Shown here piece after piece: positions 20,845 to 31,507 of a stretch of DNA of 64,000 nt. The DNA is from Micropterix aruncella (Eukaryota > Arthropoda > Insecta > Lepidoptera > Micropterigidae). Below the pieces are notes generated by a model. It saw nothing but the letters and a program-made list of their open reading frames with translations. It did no database searches and was not told where the DNA came from. The stretch's first letter is position 1. Each line of letters opens with the position of its first letter. A program made the translations under genes and the position numbers. The stretch spans positions 22,093,535-22,157,534 of the forward strand of contig OX155957.1 in NCBI GenBank assembly GCA_944548615.1, written 5' to 3'.

Positions 20845-23800
20845 CTATTCTGAACTATTCGGATTTAGCTTAAAATCTTTAATATGCCAGGAACCTATAT
20901 TCTTCCCTTTAGCATTTTCTAACTCGTACACCAAAGCAGAGAGTTTTTTAATTATTTTACATTTTTCATATTTTGGGGCAAATTTGGAAATGTAATAATT
21001 CCCAGCATTACTTAGATAATAAGTCTTTTTATAGATCACATCGCCTACTTGAAATTCCGCAGGACGGTGTTTACGATCATAGTAAACTTTATTATGTGCA
21101 TGTAATTTTACCAATTTCTGCCGCACTACATGAAAAATGTCAGATAATTCACTCAGATTTTGAGCGTAAGACAACCTACTACCAAAAATAACCTCTGCTT
21201 GAGATTCCGGCGTCTGAGCATAAAAAGAACCATTCATAATCGGTTCACGACCATGGACTAGGAAAAATGGACTGAACCCTGTTGATTCCGAGACTGCCGC
21301 GTTAATGGCCATCTGAATTTCAGAAAGATAGAGATCCCAGCTGCGATGATCGTCTTTTACACACAACGATAACGCAGTGACCACACTACGATTCTGACGC
21401 TCAGTTGGATTAACTTGAGGGCAATATTTCGGGTTTAAATATACTTTTGGAATTTTATATTTCGCAATCAGTTCAGTGAACTCCCTTCCGATAAACTGTT
21501 TTCCATTGTCTGAAATTAAATACTGCGGAACACCATAGCGAAGGAATACATTATGTTCAACGACATAACTTACAAGTTTACTGGTAGCACGTTTTAACGG
21601 AAAAAGTAAACAGTATTTGCTAAAACAATCTGTCACCACGAGAACATGCATATTTCTGTTCCTCGTCATCGGATAAGGACCCAACAGATCGACCGAGACC
21701 ATTTGGAACGGGAAGGCACAGGACTTAGGATTTCCTAGCTGACCCAAAGGGGAAATATTCGAATGTTTGTATTGCTGACATGTTTCACATTTAGAAACAA
21801 AGTTAACTACGTCTCCGTGTAAATTAGGCCAAAAGTAACGAAGACAAAGACGACGGTGTGTCTTAAAAATTCCAAAATGCATAGCCAAATCAGACTCATG
21901 ATTTTCTCGAATAAGCTTTTCTCTAAGCTGCAACGGAACAACTAACTTCCAATCGTAACAACTGGTGAGTTGATACTTGCTTTTAGAGTACCTAAACAAT
22001 TCATGGTCCTTAATCTGGAAATTTGGATATCCAGCGGGATTTTCAGACACTGCCTTAAACAAATCGTTGTACCATGAGTCGGAAACAACAGACAGAGAGG
22101 AAACGGGAAGCAACCGAGATAACGTGTCAGGAACCACATTATCGACACCTTTCTTGTGGACGATCTCAAAATCAAAAGCAGATAGACGAATACCCCATCG
22201 AGCCAGACGGCCGGTAGGATTTTTTAAGCGCAAAAACCAACGTAAGCTGGCATGATCTGTAAAGATAGTGAATTTGGGACCGCCCTCCAAGTAACCGCGA
22301 AAATGCTCGACAGCATGAATAACACTTAGGGCTTCGCGTTCGGTTGCCGAATATCGCGTCTCAGCGGGTAAAAGTGTTCTACTCGTGAAAGCGATAGGAT
22401 GATCGACGCCATCCACTTCCTGGGTTAAAACTCCGCCTAAACCGTACAACGATGCATCGCAATGAAGAGCGAACGGTTTTGAATAATCCGGACAGGCCAA
22501 AATCGGACTAGAAACTAAGGCCGATTTTAGTTTTTGAAATGCCTCTTCCGCCTCGGGCGTCCACTCATAAGGGGGAGCACCTTTGCGGGTACTTGTCAAC
22601 CGAGATAAGGGAGCAGCAATACTAGAAAAATTTTTAATGAACCGACGATACCAACCGGCCATACCAAGAAAACTCTTTACCATTTTTGGAGAATTTGGAG
22701 TAGGAAAATCGAGAATACATTTTACCTTCTCGGGATCGGTATGTAGACCGTGAGAATCAACTACATACCCTAAATACTTCAATTCCTGACGGAAAAACTG
22801 ACACTTCTTGAAATTTATAGTAAGGTTGGCATACAACAAGCGATCTAATACTTTGTTTAACAAAGTTATATGTTCTTCAAAAGTAGCAGATACAATAATT
22901 ATGTCATCTAGGTAACAAAAAACTTTGTTTTCGAAGGAGGGATCGAACAATTTGTCAGCCAGCCTTTGCATGCACGCCGGCGAGTTTCTCAGGCCGAAGG
23001 CGCAAGATCTGAAGCAGAAGAATCCTCGACCAGGAACAGTGAAGCTACACTTCTCTCGTGAAGAAGGATCCAAAGGGATTTGCCAAAAGGCAGAGGATAA
23101 GTCGATAGAAGATAAATAATTTGCATCTCTCAAACTGTCCAAGATAGTTGTAATTCTCGGCAGGGGATACGCATCCGGTTTCGTAATAGAATTCAGCTTC
23201 CTGCTATCGAGACAGAAACGAAGAGTACCATCTGACTTTGGAACAAAAATTGTTGGATTATTCCAACCCCCGGAACTAGGTTCGACAACACCTAACTCTA
23301 ACATCTTATCAACTTCTTCATTCAACAGCGCCAATCTAGCTGGAGACAAAGGATAGTAACGCTGTTTCACGGGAGGATGATCTCCAGTATCAATAACCTG
23401 GGACAACAAATTAGTACGACCGAGACCTTTGACTTCGGAAGAAATTTTTTCAAAATTATTGATCATTCTGTCTGCTAGCGATCGTTGGTCTCCAGTCAAT
23501 GAAGCAAAAGGCCGCAAGGCCCTCACTTCATTGACTCGATGCCAAACAATTGCATCGCAGGACTCAAACTTGACGAATTTTAATATTTCCGGAGCCAACT
23601 CAAATTCTCGGACAAAATCTATTCCCAAAATAAGGGAAGTGCCTATATCTGGAGCTACCACGGCTCGAATAACCTGGCAACGATTATTGAATTTAAAAGG
23701 AAGAAACATAGACCCAATCGTCTTAACCGAACTTGCATTAGCAGTGGATAAAGTCACCAACGGAGACTTATTAAGAGTAAAACCGATATCAACTAAATAT

Positions 23801-23970
23801 TTATGTGAATCGGCACCCAAAATCGTTACACTCGATCCAGTGTCGAGTAATCCACAAACCGTTATATCACCCAGTGAAACTTCTAAGAAAGGGCGACGGT
23901 TATCCTTCTCATTTGCAAACAATATCGAGGCAGAATGTAGAAAATCCTCTATTCTGCCCCGCCTTTCGAG
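20845..23970 (-). CDS. pol: Pol polyprotein of LTR retrotransposon
   Basis: After the frameshift site at 23970-23976 the open frame runs for 1041 codons. Numbered from 23922, it holds an aspartic protease (LLDTGSSVTILG, about residues 24-35), then a reverse transcriptase with SSIDLSSAFWQIPL and the YLDD box at about 338-341. An RNase H follows (HCDASLYGLGG, then TDHASLRWF). The integrase has an HHCC zinc-binding region (HFGIF to CETCQQYK, about 680-715) and a catalytic triad in VSVDLLG, LISDNGKQF and NPTERQN (about 744, 802, 838). A basic C-terminal domain closes it. All key residues are present and no stop interrupts the frame, so it could be functional. Enzymes act in cytoplasmic particles and, for integrase, in the nucleus. 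The order protease-RT-RNase H-integrase places it in Ty3/Gypsy. Confidence 0.9.
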   Translation of the reverse strand, partial: LERRGRIEDFLHSASILFANEKDNRRPFLEVSLGDITVCGLLDTGSSVTILGADSHKYLVDIGFTLNKSPLVTLSTANASSVKTIGSMFLPFKFNNRCQVIRAVVAPDIGTSLILGIDFVREFELAPEILKFVKFESCDAIVWHRVNEVRALRPFASLTGDQRSLADRMINNFEKISSEVKGLGRTNLLSQVIDTGDHPPVKQRYYPLSPARLALLNEEVDKMLELGVVEPSSGGWNNPTIFVPKSDGTLRFCLDSRKLNSITKPDAYPLPRITTILDSLRDANYLSSIDLSSAFWQIPLDPSSREKCSFTVPGRGFFCFRSCAFGLRNSPACMQRLADKLFDPSFENKVFCYLDDIIIVSATFEEHITLLNKVLDRLLYANLTINFKKCQFFRQELKYLGYVVDSHGLHTDPEKVKCILDFPTPNSPKMVKSFLGMAGWYRRFIKNFSSIAAPLSRLTSTRKGAPPYEWTPEAEEAFQKLKSALVSSPILACPDYSKPFALHCDASLYGLGGVLTQEVDGVDHPIAFTSRTLLPAETRYSATEREALSVIHAVEHFRGYLEGGPKFTIFTDHASLRWFLRLKNPTGRLARWGIRLSAFDFEIVHKKGVDNVVPDTLSRLLPVSSLSVVSDSWYNDLFKAVSENPAGYPNFQIKDHELFRYSKSKYQLTSCYDWKLVVPLQLREKLIRENHESDLAMHFGIFKTHRRLCLRYFWPNLHGDVVNFVSKCETCQQYKHSNISPLGQLGNPKSCAFPFQMVSVDLLGPYPMTRNRNMHVLVVTDCFSKYCLLFPLKRATSKLVSYVVEHNVFLRYGVPQYLISDNGKQFIGREFTELIAKYKIPKVYLNPKYCPQVNPTERQNRSVVTALSLCVKDDHRSWDLYLSEIQMAINAAVSESTGFSPFFLVHGREPIMNGSFYAQTPESQAEVIFGSRLSYAQNLSELSDIFHVVRQKLVKLHAHNKVYYDRKHRPAEFQVGDVIYKKTYYLSNAGNYYISKFAPKYEKCKIIKKLSALVYELENAKGKNIGSWHIKDFKLNPNSSE

Positions 23971-25508
23971 TTTTTTGGCTCTGAAACCGGGGAATTACCA
24001 GGCCGGTTATTCTTAGAACATTCCGGACAAGTGGCTACCGTGTAGTTAAACCTACCACAACGATAGCAATATTTAGAATAGCCATGATGAGTGCCACCGC
24101 GTGAACCACGCGAACTATTATTGGCTCCTTGGTTGTAATTACCAGAAGACGAATTAGCATAAGAAAAATCATTACGGGAAAAATTTCCACGATTAAAACC
24201 GCCACGATGAAAACCACCGCGATGAGAACCACCACGATTAAAACCACCACGATTGGATGGACCAGCAGAAGAAACGTTACACTCTTTTAACTTCTGTTCA
24301 ACTTTCACTTCCTCCGTCGCACATTTGGTAGGAGACTCGTCGACCGCATAAACTGCTTTCGAGCCAGAAGGCTTGACCTTCGCTTGGGCAGGAGTGGCTG
24401 CATTAGATGCGTTGATACGCTGTTGTGCATTTTCAACTTTTTTTCCTAAACGCAGAAGTTCGTCGATTGAATTTATATCAACTAGCATGAAATGTCGTTG
24501 GTAAGTAATTGAGATATTTGAAAGGATAATTCCTAATTGTTCCTCACCAGACAATGGCCTTGACAACCTGTTGAAATAGCCCAACATGACGGAAACAAAA
24601 ATATGCATCCTCTCATCCGACTTTTGTTTACGTCCCCGTACAAATGACAAAACTTCAGCATCGTAATTTAAACTGCCAAAATCGGAGCGGAGTGCAGCAA
24701 CTAACTGCTTCCAACTGGAAATGCTCGAAGCTCTAGCACGGTACCAACTAAGCGCTTGTTTCTGGAATAGTTCACAAGCCGATTTCAGCATCCTGGCATC
24801 CGAGATATTCCGCGAAAACCTAATCTCATCCAATCGTTCTAAGAACTCGACCACACAGGAATCGCCGTCAAATGTAAAACCAAGATTTAAAGGTTTAAGA
24901 ATGCGTTCGTCAGAAATGACAAAGTTATTGTCCAAAGGAACTGGTTTCGTATCAACATGCTGTATATACGGAGCTGACGTCACTTCAGAATTCCTGCCCA
25001 AAGGAACCACCTCAGGACTAAGCTTCTCACCCTCGTGCAATGAAGTAGAAGGTATCGGAACAACAGGATTTGGTAACGGGCTAGGCGAACGAACAATATC
25101 TAAATATTTTTCTAACAAAACGACAATTTCTAAAACTTCCTCCTTTAAATTGTCTAATAATTTTTTGGAGTCTGAATTAGCAGGATTTATACGTGAAACT
25201 CTATGAAAGATATGTGCAGTTTTAGTGCTAATTCGTTTATATAAAAGTTTCTGTTTGTTATTTATAAATTCTTCGATAAGTTCTTGAAGACACGAAAGTC
25301 TAATCGCACATTCCTGAAACTCGGAATCTGGATCTAAATCCGTTGAGGAAATTGATTCAGCTGGAAACTCCCTTAAGAGTGAATTAAATTGTTTTCTCAT
25401 CGCTTCAACATTGGTTGGAGTGACCTCCCGAATCGTGAACTCATAATCGAGTTCTGCCTTTACTAAATGTGACGCAGCATAATACACTATCGCTGGAGAC
25501 GCCATCAT
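23949..25508 (-). CDS. gag: Gag protein of LTR retrotransposon
   Basis: The frame from the ATG at 25508 (MMASPAIVYY) gives 519 residues; a longer open frame upstream is hydrophobic and AT-driven and is unlikely to be translated. A capsid-like middle is followed by an Arg/Gly-rich stretch with repeated GGFNRGG, HRGGF and GGFHRGG units. A single zinc-knuckle-like motif follows near the end: CYRC, four residues, then Tyr where the usual knuckle has His, four residues, Cys. The last codons overlap pol in the -1 frame. Gag forms the particle and packages the RNA. The His-to-Tyr change needs only one base and may weaken zinc binding, or the lineage may use a variant knuckle. Confidence 0.85.
   Translation of the reverse strand: MMASPAIVYYAASHLVKAELDYEFTIREVTPTNVEAMRKQFNSLLREFPAESISSTDLDPDSEFQECAIRLSCLQELIEEFINNKQKLLYKRISTKTAHIFHRVSRINPANSDSKKLLDNLKEEVLEIVVLLEKYLDIVRSPSPLPNPVVPIPSTSLHEGEKLSPEVVPLGRNSEVTSAPYIQHVDTKPVPLDNNFVISDERILKPLNLGFTFDGDSCVVEFLERLDEIRFSRNISDARMLKSACELFQKQALSWYRARASSISSWKQLVAALRSDFGSLNYDAEVLSFVRGRKQKSDERMHIFVSVMLGYFNRLSRPLSGEEQLGIILSNISITYQRHFMLVDINSIDELLRLGKKVENAQQRINASNAATPAQAKVKPSGSKAVYAVDESPTKCATEEVKVEQKLKECNVSSAGPSNRGGFNRGGSHRGGFHRGGFNRGNFSRNDFSYANSSSGNYNQGANNSSRGSRGGTHHGYSKYCYRCGRFNYTVATCPECSKNNRPGNSPVSEPKNSKGGAE
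23970..23976 (-). promoter_or_regulatory. -1 ribosomal frameshift heptamer between gag and pol
   Basis: In gag frame the codons read CCA AAA AAC, so the heptamer A AAA AAC is in the right register. It is among the best known slippery sites. The pol frame is open directly after the slip (CTC GAA AGG CGG) and gag stops seven codons later at TAG. The next bases are GC-rich, but I have not modelled a stimulatory structure. Confidence 0.8.
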
Positions 25509-25731
25509 GTATATATATATTTTAAATCCCACCAAAAAAAAATAAAAACCAAAATAAATAAAAAATAAAAAAAATAAAATGGAATAAACTGACTTTTTTA
25601 CTGCTTGCGGCACCTCTGTTTTATTTGGCTGCTTACCTCACCAGGATAATTGCCTTCACATCTGGAAATTAACAAAAAAATAATTAGTATGATAAAATAA
25701 AATACTTAAACGGCAAGCGTAATGAATAAAG
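25509..25731 (-). other. Leader of LTR retrotransposon
   Basis: About 220 bp between primer site and gag start, A-rich near gag. Packaging signals would lie here but cannot be identified by eye. Confidence 0.5.
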
Positions 25732-25749
25732 GCCCCACGTTGGGCGCCA
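25732..25749 (-). other. Primer binding site, tRNA-Lys type
   Basis: On the minus strand, four bases after the 5' LTR, the sequence TGGCGCCCAACGTGGGGC matches the retroelement primer site complementary to the 3' end of tRNA-Lys. It primes minus-strand DNA synthesis. Confidence 0.85.
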
Positions 25750-25753
25750 ATTT

Positions 25754-26836
25754 TATAACCGCAAAATACTAATTTCCGTGTTTGGAAGAAACACGGTAGA
25801 AACTACCAAAACCCAAAAGAATCAAAGTAAAAGGACGCCACCTCCTTTTAAAGAAAAAGAAGGAAACTTATTCAAAAAAAAAGATACCCGAAAGAAATTT
25901 TTAAAAAAAGAAAAAAAGTTAACCTCAAAAAACTATCTCAGGGAGTGGGCCAAATATTAATGAGCATTGGGTTTGGCCCTCAGAAAACCCTTTTCCTCAG
26001 ACACACAAAAGACTACAGCACAAAAAGAAACACGAGAGTATGTAAAGTATCCGTGTTTATTCGCCCGCAGGCACCCTTCTTCAAATTCCGCTTATTGGCG
26101 TGTCACATGTGCTCATCCAAATAAAAATAACAGAATTCCAGAAATGAATGTAAATTCCTTGACGTGGAGGCAATTCCCTTCACATTTAGCGACGATTTCG
26201 TCACTTATATAGCAGCAGTAATTATTCAAAAAAACCAGAGGTGCCGACAGCTGCGATCAATAGAAAAATCCGTTAAAATCTCGAGGATCCTACGGGAAAA
26301 GCTACCCAAAATGAAATTAAAATGCTTACCAGATAAATCACACACACTTCACATCACAAATTTTACCGCCAGGCGGTTAATTTACGGCTTTCTTGTTTAA
26401 TCTACTTTCTGCCTCCCTCGGCGGAGCAACAGCACCTGCCCCGCCATTGTTAAAACAGGAAATGAGTCTAACCGAACACGTTTGACAACTCATTATTGCC
26501 AGAAACACGAATGTCTCTACTCTATGGCAAAGAGTGTAGATTTACTTCCAATTTTTTTTTTTAATCAAAGTTAAATTTTATGTAGGTTTTCTTTTTAATT
26601 AATATTATAATTTTTAGTTGTCATTCATTTATTTATTTATTTATCTTTTAATAAATATATCTCCATAATAGCAACATTAATGTCATCTGACAGCTGTTAA
26701 GGAAAATTTTTGGATGATTTCAAAAAGCAACAATAAACAACATTTTCGGAACAGAAAAAGGTTATAGAAAACCCTGAGAAGTAACCTTTAATGATAATTC
26801 GGGACACAAGCGCAAAAAAAAGGAATTTCTGTTACA
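25754..26836 (-). repeat. 5' LTR (1083 bp)
   Basis: It has the same length and, over all stretches checked, the same sequence as 19119-20201. The element's promoter should lie here. Its last 446 bases (26391-26836) are part of the tandem duplication repeated at 27957-28402. Confidence 0.9.
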
Positions 26837-27956
26837 AGTCTTTGGCAAAGATGTGGCCGTTCCTGCCTGCCTTTGGAATGAACGTGACTCTTGCGCTGCT
26901 CCAGGCATGAGGGACGTGTCTGAGGGCTATGCTCGCTCTGAGTATCTTTGTTAGAGGTCCCAGCAGCTGGCTTAACCCTTTTTGTAGTAGGACTGGGTAT
27001 ATTCCATCCGGTCCAGGTGATTTGTAGGGGTCGAAGGTGCTCACGGCCCATTCTACTGCTTTTGGATTAACTATCTTGGCTGCAAGGGCCCACTCCCTGG
27101 GCTTGTGGAGCCTCTTGGAGTTCTCCCCTGCGGCAATTGGGTGTGAGGATTCCTGGAAGCCCGGAAAGTGTGTTTCCATTAGGAGCTTCAAGGTTTCCTT
27201 GGTGTCGCTTGTGTGTCCCCCCTCTGGTCGTTTAAGGCATCCCAGCTGGGGGCGGTTGTTAGAGCTGAGGATCTTGTTGAGCCTGGAGGCTTCGGAAGCT
27301 GTTTCCACGCTCTCACAAAAGTCCCTCCAGCTTCTTCGTTTGGCTTTAACAATGGCCTTGTTGTATTCGTTTCGGGCGTTTTTGTATTCCTCCCAAAGAT
27401 GTTGCGAGTTAGTGTTGTGATTTCTCGCCCTATTGAAACACCTTCTCAGCGTAAGCCTGAGCTTGGTCAGCTCTGGGTTCCACCATGGGACCTTTTTTGA
27501 GAGGTTTTTTTGTTTCAAAGGGCAATTTTGCTCGTAGGCGTCTATAACGGCATTAGACAGTGATAGTGCAGCTGTTTCTAGTTGCTCTTTGGTGTGGAAT
27601 CGATTCGGAACCGTGGTGAGCTTGATAGCCAGGTCCCTATCGAATCCTTCCCAGTTGGTATTTCTAGGGTTGCGAGCCCACTGAATTTCCAATGAGTGCC
27701 GAAGCGTTAGATGGATCTGCCTATGGTCCGAGCCTGAGGGTTCATCTGAGACCCTCCAGTCTTGAACCAGGTCGGCCACTTCTTTTGTGCAGATCGTGAT
27801 GTCCAGTACCTCCTGTCTTCTTGAGTCTATGAAGGTAGGTTCTGTTCCTCTGTTGAGGATGGTGAGTTCATTGCCTAGGATAAAGTCATGCAGGCTTACC
27901 CCCCTCGGGTTTATGTTGGAACTACCCCAGCACACGTGGTGGGAGTTCGCATCGCA
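26391..27956. repeat. Tandem duplication, copy 1 (1566 bp)
   Basis: The unit starts inside the LTR at TCTTGTTTAATC, runs through the LTR edge and AGTC, and ends inside the non-LTR endonuclease gene at GTTCGCATCGCA. Copy 2 follows at once. I saw one base difference (CAGCTGTTAA in copy 1, CAGATGTTAA in copy 2, position 28260). Confidence 0.92.
26841..27956 (-). pseudogene. Duplicated piece of non-LTR endonuclease and RT N-terminus
   Basis: This is copy 1 of the non-LTR fragment. It encodes the end of the endonuclease domain and the linker to reverse transcriptase, stopping at the LTR retrotransposon insertion (after GHIFAKD). The coding frame (27935-26832) has no stop before the insertion, but its left neighbour is now LTR sequence and its N-terminal part is cut at the duplication joint at 27956. 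It cannot make a working protein. Confidence 0.85.
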
Positions 27957-29522
27957 TCTTGTTTAATCTACTTTCTGCCTCCCTCGGCGGAGCAACAGCA
28001 CCTGCCCCGCCATTGTTAAAACAGGAAATGAGTCTAACCGAACACGTTTGACAACTCATTATTGCCAGAAACACGAATGTCTCTACTCTATGGCAAAGAG
28101 TGTAGATTTACTTCCAATTTTTTTTTTTAATCAAAGTTAAATTTTATGTAGGTTTTCTTTTTAATTAATATTATAATTTTTAGTTGTCATTCATTTATTT
28201 ATTTATTTATCTTTTAATAAATATATCTCCATAATAGCAACATTAATGTCATCTGACAGATGTTAAGGAAAATTTTTGGATGATTTCAAAAAGCAACAAT
28301 AAACAACATTTTCGGAACAGAAAAAGGTTATAGAAAACCCTGAGAAGTAACCTTTAATGATAATTCGGGACACAAGCGCAAAAAAAAGGAATTTCTGTTA
28401 CAAGTCTTTGGCAAAGATGTGGCCGTTCCTGCCTGCCTTTGGAATGAACGTGACTCTTGCGCTGCTCCAGGCATGAGGGACGTGTCTGAGGGCTATGCTC
28501 GCTCTGAGTATCTTTGTTAGAGGTCCCAGCAGCTGGCTTAACCCTTTTTGTAGTAGGACTGGGTATATTCCATCCGGTCCAGGTGATTTGTAGGGGTCGA
28601 AGGTGCTCACGGCCCATTCTACTGCTTTTGGATTAACTATCTTGGCTGCAAGGGCCCACTCCCTGGGCTTGTGGAGCCTCTTGGAGTTCTCCCCTGCGGC
28701 AATTGGGTGTGAGGATTCCTGGAAGCCCGGAAAGTGTGTTTCCATTAGGAGCTTCAAGGTTTCCTTGGTGTCGCTTGTGTGTCCCCCCTCTGGTCGTTTA
28801 AGGCATCCCAGCTGGGGGCGGTTGTTAGAGCTGAGGATCTTGTTGAGCCTGGAGGCTTCGGAAGCTGTTTCCACGCTCTCACAAAAGTCCCTCCAGCTTC
28901 TTCGTTTGGCTTTAACAATGGCCTTGTTGTATTCGTTTCGGGCGTTTTTGTATTCCTCCCAAAGATGTTGCGAGTTAGTGTTGTGATTTCTCGCCCTATT
29001 GAAACACCTTCTCAGCGTAAGCCTGAGCTTGGTCAGCTCTGGGTTCCACCATGGGACCTTTTTTGAGAGGTTTTTTTGTTTCAAAGGGCAATTTTGCTCG
29101 TAGGCGTCTATAACGGCATTAGACAGTGATAGTGCAGCTGTTTCTAGTTGCTCTTTGGTGTGGAATCGATTCGGAACCGTGGTGAGCTTGATAGCCAGGT
29201 CCCTATCGAATCCTTCCCAGTTGGTATTTCTAGGGTTGCGAGCCCACTGAATTTCCAATGAGTGCCGAAGCGTTAGATGGATCTGCCTATGGTCCGAGCC
29301 TGAGGGTTCATCTGAGACCCTCCAGTCTTGAACCAGGTCGGCCACTTCTTTTGTGCAGATCGTGATGTCCAGTACCTCCTGTCTTCTTGAGTCTATGAAG
29401 GTAGGTTCTGTTCCTCTGTTGAGGATGGTGAGTTCATTGCCTAGGATAAAGTCATGCAGGCTTACCCCCCTCGGGTTTATGTTGGAACTACCCCAGCACA
29501 CGTGGTGGGAGTTCGCATCGCA
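27957..29522. repeat. Tandem duplication, copy 2 (1566 bp)
   Basis: The offset is 1566 bp from copy 1. It contains a 446-bp LTR piece (27957-28402), the AGTC site (28403-28406) and the same non-LTR segment. At its right end the non-LTR gene continues uninterrupted into AACCCAGAAGG, so this copy keeps the original junction on the right. Confidence 0.92.
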
Positions 29523-29795
29523 ACCCAGAAGGAGTTGGAGCCCGCGTTGTTTCGCATATGTCACTAGGTTGGTTATATCTTCTTGCGGTGGCAGGTCAGT
29601 GGAGTCATAAGGCATGTATGCTGACCCAATGAGTAGATCCACCGTTCTGTCTCCTGTTAAAACGACCGTTAGGTCATCGCCGCTGAGTTGTGGCAGAAAA
29701 GTGGCTGTGACGCCCTTAGTGACCACGCAGGTCCTGAGTTTCCGAGTCGGTTGGGCCTTATGAATGGTTCCGCAACCGGTTCGTATATAAGTTAT
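28407..29795 (-). pseudogene. 5' half of the I-superfamily non-LTR retrotransposon (endonuclease)
   Basis: The minus strand encodes an apurinic-type (exonuclease-endonuclease-phosphatase) endonuclease. It shows LIGSAYMPYD, LLGCDANSHH, LDITICTKE and the SDHRQIHLTL end, with D in GCDANSHH and the SDH triad conserved. The linker (WWNPELTKLR) and the start of reverse transcriptase (YKSPGPDGIYP, VTFIPKAG) follow. Coding is continuous at least from 29780, beginning inside the endonuclease near KAQPTRKLRT, so the element is 5'-truncated and lacks the first endonuclease residues and any ORF1. The remaining half is at 16918-19118. The two halves were separated by the LTR element. Confidence 0.85.
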
Positions 29796-30116
29796 TATTA
29801 ATTAATAAGTACGATTTCTTTATAATGTTTCTCGCCCCTGACCTAAGTGTCTTGCTGCTACTTCACTATTATCTACGATTGGACCTCTCTCGCCCAGTAG
29901 CTTACTCGAATGCACCTCGACTTATCGATATCACCGTTGCCGCACTGTCTGCTCGCACGCTCACCTTTATTAACCACCTTTTTTCTGTTTTACCGTATAT
30001 ATGTCTTTTATCGCAATATTACATTACTCTGCCAGATCGTTTATTTATTCTCTATCCAAAGGGGCTATCACTACTCAATTTCTTCTACACTGTTTTTACC
30101 TTAACCCACATTACTA

Positions 30117-31505
30117 ATGGCTGACTATGTCACTAATGAAATCACACCCAATAAATTTTCGGTATATTATCAAAACGTCTGAGGTCTACGTACTAAAACA
30201 ACTACTTTTTTCAGGAATATCAGTAAGCAGAAATTTGATATAGTTGTCTTAACTGAGACTTGGTTACTGGAAAGTATATCCGATAGTGAGCTATTTGACC
30301 ATCGATACATGGTGTGGCGGCGGGACCGTGACTATAACGTAACTGGCCAGTCGCGCGGTGGAGGTGTGCTTGTGGCGGTGCGCAGGGATCTGTCCGTGTC
30401 GCCGCGGCCTGCCTTCCACTCTACTGCCGAGGACCTATGGCTCACGCTGCACCTTAAAACGCAAGACGCTAATAAATCCGTCAAATTGCACATTTGCGCC
30501 CTTTACCTATGTAGTCAAAACGCAGGCAACTCATTCTCTCAACAGCTGACCAACTTTCTCAACAGTTTAAACCGTGTCTTACTGTCCAGCCCAGAAGACA
30601 AATATTTGATCCTTGGTGATTTTAACCTTGGTAATATAGTGTGGACGCGTACTACGGGTGAATATCTTGATCCATCCAATATGTTGACCGATGATGAGCT
30701 ATCACTGACGGATGAAATGGCCACCCTTGGGTTTGGTCAATACAATGGCTTACGCAATGCACTCGACCGTACGCTGGATTTAATCTTCTCCAACGACATT
30801 GTGACTGTGTTCGATCACAGTGATGATCCTCTTGTTCCAATAGACCCGCACCATGGTGCGCTCCTAGTTGTGGTAAAATTCTTAGTTTATAACCCATTAC
30901 GGCTCAATTCATATACCAAATATTTATTTAACAAAGGAGATTATGTAAAACTAAACAATGGATTTGTAAATATAGATTGGGACAAGGAATTTTCCTCTAG
31001 ATCCCTAGAAGATGCCGTCTGTTATTTTTACGACGAGTGTTCATCTCTAATTAAGCAGTTTGTTCCATCTAAAGTTATTACCTCCGACTATTTCCCTCCT
31101 TGGTACTCCCCTGGCCTTAAGAAATGTATTAAAGAAAAACATAAATATTTTAAAAAATTCAGAATGTATGGTAACAAAGCTGACGAAGAGGCATTTAAAT
31201 ACCTGCGGGGCCGTGTTAGGGACCTGGAAGAGAAATGCCACGCTAGATACATTTCCTCCGTCGAAAACTCTATTACAAGTAACCCCAAAAAGTTTTGGTC
31301 TTATCTTAAAGGCAAAACCAAATCCAACTCAATGCCTAATAGCATGTCCTTAGGGACCAGTATATTTACCACAGGCGAGCTGATTTGTAATGCCTTCTCT
31401 GATTTCTTTTTTAATAATTTTCTCTCTAGTACTGTTGTTGCACAAGATGATACCGGTGGTTTCTCGCCTACCGACACATCTGCCACTTATATACTTATAA
31501 CATAA
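30117..31505 (+). pseudogene. Endonuclease part of Jockey/CR1-like element
   Basis: From the ATG at 30117 the frame meets a TGA at 30180-30182, where related elements have Arg; a CGA-to-TGA change explains it. After that the frame runs to 31505 and shows an apurinic-type endonuclease: LTETWL, GGGVLVAVRRD, LILGDFNLGNIVW, LDLIFSND and DPHHGALL, followed by the linker (FPPWYSPGLKKCIKEK, FWSYLKGKTKS). The usual SDH near the end is DPHH here. The frame ends by shift and stop at 31505, just before the reverse transcriptase frame. Confidence 0.8.
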
Positions 31506-31507
31506 CA

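Larger units (their letters stand above)
19119..26836 (-). mobile_element. Intact Ty3/Gypsy-type LTR retrotransposon inserted in a non-LTR element
   Basis: Two 1083-bp LTRs bracket gag and pol on the minus strand. In element orientation each LTR starts TGTAACAG and ends GCGGTTATA. The sites AGTC flank the insertion. The order is 5' LTR (25754-26836), primer site complementary to tRNA-Lys (25732-25749), gag (25508-23949), a -1 frameshift site (23970-23976), pol (to 20845), then about 640 bp without a convincing gene and the 3' LTR (19119-20201). No envelope-like frame is seen. The LTRs look identical over every part I compared, which indicates recent insertion. The element interrupts the non-LTR coding frame exactly where that frame resumes on the far side. 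Confidence 0.9.
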
